Assembly (NCBI GenBank): GCA_007135015.1
Contig: SLJS01000051.1
Span: 1-9,188 of the forward strand
Source: Alcanivorax sp.
GTDB lineage: Bacteria; Pseudomonadota; Gammaproteobacteria; Pseudomonadales; Alcanivoracaceae
Reading direction: 5' to 3'
DNA length: 9,188 nucleotides
The notes beneath the pieces are model-generated. The model had not been told where the DNA came from. It ran no database searches and worked only from the letters and a program-made list of their open reading frames with translations. A program made the translations under genes and the position numbers. Below, in pieces: positions 5,816 through 9,188 of this stretch. The stretch's first letter is position 1. Every line of letters begins with the position of its first letter.

Positions 5816-7254
5816 CCGTTCCCGTAACGGTCCGCCAGCTGCTGGAAGCGCTCCAGGAGAATCCTGCGCTCATGGCGCACCAGCGTGACCAGCTCGTGAT
5901 TGTTCCAGAACAGAGTGCGCACAAGAATCATGTCCCGATAAAGCAGAATGTTGCGCCGGTAGTGAAGCGCGGCAAAGCCGGTAGGCGGCAGCGCGGCCAG
6001 ATACGCCAGGCTCCAGCCCAGACTCAGATCCGTATAGCGCCATAACCAGAAACCGAAGGTGGCGTAGGTCACCGTAAAAGCAACCACACCGAGTCCGAAG
6101 TAGGCAAAGGTGCGTACGGCCTGGTCGCGGCTCAGCCGGGCCGTAAACTTCGCGAACAGATAGGGCACCGCGTTGTGAATCAGCCCGAACAGTGCAACCG
6201 GTGCCATCAGTACCGCATAAAGCGTCATCCTGGAGCGAATCAGCCGCTCCCTCGTCGCACGCTTGCTCAACGAGTGGGCCAGGTCGTGGCGAAACTCGGT
6301 CTGGCGAAGGTGGTCCTTGTACCGTTCCAGCTGATTGCGCAACGACTCCACGGTCTGTGGCTCCACTTCCGACGCCCTGGACAGGGTCCTGCTTATATGC
6401 TGACGGCTGTAGACCCTGGCCACGAAGGCCCGGGTCTCTGCGGGAGAGCTTCTCCGGTACCAGGCCACAAGTGCCCACAGCCAGCGCTTGTATGCCGGTT
6501 GTGGCCGTTTTTCCTCTTCACCGGAGTCCAGCCTGAGCCGGTCACCGAGATCCTCGCCAAAGACCTCGGCAAGTTCCGAAGCCAGCTCGCCGAGCTGCAC
6601 ATCCTCCACGTGGGCTACCTGGCGGCTGAGCGTCTCCCGGATATCCGCGGTCAGCTTCTCCACGGCCCGTTCCGGGTCCTGCCGGTAAAGCGGCTCGTAA
6701 TCCGCCACCCGAATCGGGTCTGCGAAACACAGCATTACCGCACTCATGAAAAGCTCACGGTTCTCAAAGTTCAGCCCCACGGGCACGATCTTCAGGCCAA
6801 GCTTCCAGTCATTGCGCTCCTCGGCGCCGAACGCCATGCGCGCGGCGCCCTTGCGGATTTCACCCAGCCGCCCGTAGGGCGAATTTCTTCCTTCCGGGAA
6901 AATGCCCACGCACCCGCCGCGCTCGAACAGCTCGTAAACCTTTTCGAAGACCTCAACGTTCCGCCCGGCATGATCGGTCTCCTCACCGGCACGGTAGAGA
7001 GGAATGGCTCCCAGACGCAGGAGCAGACCGGCCAGAAGCGGATGACGAAAAAGTCCGCTGCGGGCGAGATAGTGAATGATTCTGGGAAGCCTGGTGGCAA
7101 GCAGGAAGGTATCCAGGATCGAGCTGGGGTGATTGGCCGCCAGCATGACCGGCCCTTCCGACGGCACCTTCTCGGCCCCGGAAGCGCGAGCCTCGACAAA
7201 ATACAGATGGTTGGCAAGACGGATGAACCGGACGACTACGTAGTACAGCTTCAT
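5812..7254 (-). CDS. PlsC-type (LPLAT) acyltransferase with C-terminal membrane extension
   Basis: This is a glycerolipid-type acyltransferase of 480 residues, expected to transfer an acyl chain to a glycerophosphate-like acceptor at the inner membrane. Motif I is NHPSSILD (41-48), with His42 and Asp48 spaced HX5D. That spacing is typical of the GPAT/DHAP-acyltransferase-like branch, whereas bacterial PlsC usually has HX4D. Motif II is GAIPLYRAG (82-90). Motif III is GIFPEGRNSPYGRLGEIRKGAARMAF (117-142). Motif IV is KIVPVGLNF (155-163). After the catalytic domain comes an acidic/basic linker (about 215-340). Then come hydrophobic segments near 344-368, 384-406 and 412-430, likely membrane helices, and a charged tail. 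The total is about twice the size of ordinary PlsC. The start at 7254 has only a weak ribosome site (GGTG). It shares four bases with thrB at the 3' end and lies 62 bp downstream of the beta-barrel gene on the same strand, so co-transcription with it is possible. Confidence 0.88.
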   Translation of the reverse strand: MKLYYVVVRFIRLANHLYFVEARASGAEKVPSEGPVMLAANHPSSILDTFLLATRLPRIIHYLARSGLFRHPLLAGLLLRLGAIPLYRAGEETDHAGRNVEVFEKVYELFERGGCVGIFPEGRNSPYGRLGEIRKGAARMAFGAEERNDWKLGLKIVPVGLNFENRELFMSAVMLCFADPIRVADYEPLYRQDPERAVEKLTADIRETLSRQVAHVEDVQLGELASELAEVFGEDLGDRLRLDSGEEEKRPQPAYKRWLWALVAWYRRSSPAETRAFVARVYSRQHISRTLSRASEVEPQTVESLRNQLERYKDHLRQTEFRHDLAHSLSKRATRERLIRSRMTLYAVLMAPVALFGLIHNAVPYLFAKFTARLSRDQAVRTFAYFGLGVVAFTVTYATFGFWLWRYTDLSLGWSLAYLAALPPTGFAALHYRRNILLYRDMILVRTLFWNNHELVTLVRHERRILLERFQQLADRYGNG

Positions 7255-7316
7255 GTATGCACCAACGATGGTTCAAGGCTGTCCACACGGTAATCAATTC
7301 TCCGCACGGGGTCGAC

Positions 7317-8189
7317 TCAGAAGGCATGAGCCATCGCCACCAGGGCAATCCAGCGACGATAACCGGCACCATAACTTCCCTGTGCATCAAGGTACTGCCA
7401 CTGCACTTCCAGCGACGTGGCGCTGCCGAGGGCGTGATTCACTCCCAGTGTATACTGCCTGGCCGAGTCACTCAGACGGTAGGCCAGTTGTTCCTCCCCG
7501 GCATCCGCGAAGGCATCGTCGGCCAGCCAGGCCCGGGAAGCCGCCTTGCGATCCGGGTTATCGCCCCCGACCGTAACCAGGGCGCCCTGCCGGCGCGATA
7601 CCCCACCGTACACTACCAGCGACGAGACCGGCTCCCATTCCAGCTCCACACCCAGTGTGCGGAATTCGTGGTCAAAAACCGTGTTGTCCGCCCGCCGCCA
7701 CGCATACCGGCCGTTGAGGCGGCCCGTGATTCGTGTGGTCAGCGGCTGCCGCCATGAAGCCCCGACCCGGTGGATGGAGCCGTCACGCAACTCACTGCGG
7801 GATTCGCGGTGCTCCCAGGAGGTCCAGCCCGACAGGGTGGGGGTATGGAAGCCACCGGCAGGGCGGTAGTTGATTCGCAACAGCGCCTCGGGCGCCACAT
7901 GGGAGAGCCTGTCGTAGTCCCGGTAACTCCTGGCGCGCAGTGAGCCTTCCAGCTCCATGGAAAGGAACAGCCCCGCGGTATACAAGCGGTTGACGCTGAA
8001 TACCGCCTCGGCGAACGTGTCGCTCCGCCGGTCCCCGGATGCACTCGCATTGGCCACATTGCTGTCGTAACCCAGGGCCAGTTCCCCGCGGAACAACAGG
8101 GGCTGTTCATAAGCGGCCACGGAGCCGACCATCAGACAGCCGGCCATCAGCCCCGCCGCTCGTCGCCCGACCCGCCGAAGTGTCACCAT
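7317..8189 (-). CDS. Outer-membrane beta-barrel protein, function unknown
   Basis: This is a 290-residue secreted protein with a Sec signal peptide (basic VTLRRVGRR, then the hydrophobic AAGLMAGCLMVGSVAA, predicted cut after Ala26). The mature chain begins with a strand LLFRGELALGYDSNVANA (31-48), a pattern common in proteobacterial barrels. It continues as alternating hydrophobic/polar strands rich in Tyr, Trp, Arg and Gly, and ends in Phe (IALVAMAHAF), the usual BAM-recognition signature. I do not recognise a specific family, and pore versus structural role is open. The frame stays open upstream to 8528, but I chose 8189. It has GGGAG eight bases upstream and a proper signal peptide, while the longer form would be a non-hydrophobic extension antisense to the FecR gene. 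The predicted promoter TTTACA-17-AACAAT lies just upstream. It is divergent from the FecR-domain gene, which suggests a shared envelope role. Confidence 0.82.
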   Translation of the reverse strand: MVTLRRVGRRAAGLMAGCLMVGSVAAYEQPLLFRGELALGYDSNVANASASGDRRSDTFAEAVFSVNRLYTAGLFLSMELEGSLRARSYRDYDRLSHVAPEALLRINYRPAGGFHTPTLSGWTSWEHRESRSELRDGSIHRVGASWRQPLTTRITGRLNGRYAWRRADNTVFDHEFRTLGVELEWEPVSSLVVYGGVSRRQGALVTVGGDNPDRKAASRAWLADDAFADAGEEQLAYRLSDSARQYTLGVNHALGSATSLEVQWQYLDAQGSYGAGYRRWIALVAMAHAF

Positions 8190-8216
8190 GGCCCCGCTCC
8201 CTGCAGCTCCTGTCTG

Positions 8217-8245
8217 ATTGTTATGCCCTGCTCCCGGGTTGTAAA
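8217..8245 (-). promoter_or_regulatory. Predicted sigma70 promoter of the beta-barrel gene
   Basis: On the minus strand TTTACA (complement of 8240-8245) is a 5/6 match to the -35 box. It is followed after 17 bp by AACAAT (complement of 8217-8222), a 4/6 match to the -10 box. Transcription would start around 8210, leaving a leader of about 20 nt that carries the GGGAG ribosome site. Confidence 0.45.
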
Positions 8246-8256
8246 CCTTCGGAGCA
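8229..8256. promoter_or_regulatory. Nested inverted repeat over the overlapping -35 boxes, candidate operator
   Basis: The outer arms are TGCTCC (8229-8234) and GGAGCA (8251-8256). The inner arms are GGTT (8237-8240) and AACC (8244-8247) around GTA. Both dyads are centred within half a base of each other (8242-8242.5). The element sits exactly where the two divergent promoters overlap, so one bound dimer could control both genes. I cannot name the regulator. Confidence 0.4.
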
Positions 8257-8266
8257 ATGCTATCTT
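8239..8266 (+). promoter_or_regulatory. Predicted extended -10 promoter of the FecR-domain gene
   Basis: TTGTAA (8239-8244) and TATCTT (8261-8266) are separated by 16 bp, and TG at 8258-8259 gives an extended -10 element. Transcription would start near 8273, with a leader of about 35 nt before the ATG at 8308. Its -35 box overlaps the -35 box of the divergent promoter by five bases. Confidence 0.45.
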
Positions 8267-8307
8267 GGGATCTGCGTTGCTGGTTGTCCGGGTTGCGAGG
8301 GCGGATC

Positions 8308-9024
8308 ATGGACGAAACACGACGGCGCTTTCTGGTGCACGCACTGTCAACCGGACTGCTGGTCGGTGGCGCGGGCTGGAGCCGGCTCGCGCTGGCCGAT
8401 CTCTTCGGTCGCGTTCCGGCGCCCCTTCCCGAAGGAAAGTCCATCTTCAGGCTGGTCGGCGAGGCCACCGTCAACGGCCGCAGCGCGACCATGGATACGC
8501 TGATCGGGCCGGAGGACCGGATCCGCACCGGCGATCAGAGCGAGCTTGTTGCGGTGGTTGGCGAGGACGCGTTCATCCTCCGCGAGAATTCGGAAGTCGA
8601 ACTTTCCCTTTCCGACTACGCCCGGCAGGGCCTGCGTCTTCTGACCGGGGCCATGCTCAATGTATTCGGCGAGCGGGAAGCGAACCGGAAACTGGAGGTA
8701 CGCACGCCCACCGCCTTCACCGGCATCCGAGGTACCGGGCTCTATACCGAGGCCCGGGCGGAGCGCAGTTACGTATGCAACTGCTACGGGGAGGTGGAGC
8801 TTGCGGCAACGGCACAGCCCGGCGAGCGCGAGCGCATTGTCTCACGCCACCATGATGACCCCCGCTGGGTGCTTGCCGAGCCGGAGGACGGCCGGCATAT
8901 CCTGCCCGCGCCCTTTATCAACCACAGCGACATGGAACTGGTGCTGCTGGAGGCGCTGGTGGGCCGAAGCGTCCCCTTCGGCGCTCCAGGCAGGGCCTAT
9001 CCCCGACGGCGGCGGGGATATTAG
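8308..9024 (+). CDS. Tat-exported FecR-domain protein with CxC and HHD motifs
   Basis: This is a 238-residue periplasmic protein. Residues 1-30 form a twin-arginine signal peptide: TRRRFL (4-9), then the hydrophobic LSTGLLVGGAGW, with a likely cut after Ala30 (LALA). The mature part contains a FecR-type domain. TLIGPEDRIRTGDQSELVAV (64-83) and AFILRENSEVELS (88-100) are the typical small beta-repeat elements, followed by TPTAFTGIRGTGLY (133-146). Unlike iron-citrate FecR, there is no N-terminal transmembrane regulator segment, so this is not a sigma-factor regulator of the FecI/FecR type. The distal part has Cys157-x-Cys159, His181-His182-Asp183 and NHSD (205-208), which together could bind a metal. 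Tat export fits folding around a cofactor in the cytoplasm. The start at 8308 has GAGGG (8297-8301) six bases upstream. The longer ATG at 8257 would bury the Tat signal. It is divergent from the outer-membrane barrel gene. Confidence 0.88.
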   Translation: MDETRRRFLVHALSTGLLVGGAGWSRLALADLFGRVPAPLPEGKSIFRLVGEATVNGRSATMDTLIGPEDRIRTGDQSELVAVVGEDAFILRENSEVELSLSDYARQGLRLLTGAMLNVFGEREANRKLEVRTPTAFTGIRGTGLYTEARAERSYVCNCYGEVELAATAQPGERERIVSRHHDDPRWVLAEPEDGRHILPAPFINHSDMELVLLEALVGRSVPFGAPGRAYPRRRRGY

Positions 9025-9051
9025 CAATATCCGGGCTAGCCCGGATATTGC
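9024..9051. repeat. Perfect 28-bp palindrome abutting the FecR stop codon
   Basis: The sequence from the G of the TAG stop (9024) to 9051 is an exact palindrome: a half-site GCAATATCCGGGCT followed by its reverse complement. It can fold as a strong hairpin and may end transcription of the FecR-domain gene, although no T-run follows. A third copy of the core lies just upstream: GGATATT at 9016-9022 could pair instead with AATATCC at 9026-9032. Such a palindrome may also be a dispersed repeat or the end of an insertion sequence, but no transposase is in the window. Confidence 0.55.
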
Positions 9052-9084
9052 ACCAAATGCCCTGTACTTCGCGCCGCGGATGGT

Positions 9085-9156
9085 CGTCGTCAGGCGTGCT
9101 CGCGACTGAAACCGTAGCAGGGACTACGGTTGAAGGAGCACGTGCGCCTGACGGCG
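9085..9156. repeat. 72-nt long-range inverted repeat / three-tier stem-loop
   Basis: The outer arms CGTCGTCAGGCG (9085-9096) and CGCCTGACGGCG (9145-9156) pair over 12 bp with one G-T wobble. Next, TGCTC (9097-9101) pairs with GAGCA (9136-9140), leaving a 4-nt bulge CGTG on the right side. The centre is a perfect 8-bp hairpin, AACCGTAG (9110-9117) and CTACGGTT (9124-9131). Nothing in the region reads as a protein. It could be a structured RNA, a palindromic mobile repeat or a recombination site; none is established. Confidence 0.5.
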
Positions 9157-9188
9157 GCCAGACCAAGCGAAGTGCATGGCAAACGTAA

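Noticed and set aside
6175..7293. Plus-strand ORF of 372 codons over the acyltransferase gene
   Set aside because: The composition is that of an antisense frame (many Gly, His, Pro, Arg) with no motif. The minus strand has all four LPLAT motifs in order.
8190..8528. N-terminal extension of the beta-barrel ORF to 8528
   Set aside because: The extra 113 residues lack hydrophobic segments, overlap the FecR-domain gene antisense and would bury the signal peptide that starts at 8189.
9085..9156. Integron attC site
   Set aside because: The flanking core sites GTTRRRY and RYYYAAC are not present at the ends of the arms, and no integrase or cassette array is visible.
9175..9188. Possible start of a next gene (ATG at 9175, M-A-N-V)
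   Set aside because: Only four codons are visible before the window ends and the upstream ribosome site is poor, so it cannot be supported.

Overview
The window is high-GC bacterial DNA, densely coded and with short intergenic gaps. The gene content (a 316-residue fructosamine/choline-kinase-type homoserine kinase starting MSVYTPV, a TRL-type lipoprotein, a Tat-exported FecR-domain protein and an outer-membrane beta-barrel) points to a Gram-negative gammaproteobacterium. A halophilic or sulfur-oxidising Chromatiales/Ectothiorhodospiraceae-like host is my best guess, but it rests on family resemblance only. I see no rRNA, tRNA, CRISPR array or transposase.

Left part (1-4242): the 3' end of an ATP-grasp ligase gene (+) runs toward a 670-residue uncharacterised protein (-). 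A 35-bp hairpin lies in the gap between them. The large protein has no family I can name, but its C-terminal third carries a Gln-x5-Cys ... His ... Asn arrangement like that of papain-fold cysteine peptidases. Divergent from it, across a gap of about 280 bp, is a complete HDAC/acetylpolyamine-amidohydrolase-type zinc deacylase (+). An ATP-dependent ligase, a putative cysteine peptidase and a zinc amidohydrolase side by side would suit making, trimming and deacylating an amide-linked substrate. No operon structure proves that they work together.

Middle part (4243-7254): a small TRL-like lipoprotein (-) faces the deacylase tail to tail across a GC-rich hairpin. Its own upstream region holds two perfect tandem hairpins. 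Divergent from it is thrB (homoserine kinase, threonine biosynthesis). thrB and the next gene, a PlsC-type acyltransferase with a C-terminal membrane extension (-), share their last four bases tail to tail.

Right part (7255-9188): a beta-barrel outer-membrane protein (-) and a Tat-exported FecR-domain protein with CxC and HHD motifs (+) are divergently transcribed. Their predicted promoters overlap at the -35 boxes, and a nested dyad covers that overlap. This looks like a co-regulated envelope pair. The beta-barrel gene lies 62 bp upstream of the acyltransferase on the same strand, so the two may be co-transcribed. The FecR stop codon touches a perfect 28-bp palindrome, followed by a 72-nt long-range hairpin of unknown nature. 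No complete gene follows before the window ends.

The most interesting items are the putative papain-like peptidase and its ligase/deacylase neighbours, and the divergent FecR/beta-barrel pair with its shared operator-like dyad.
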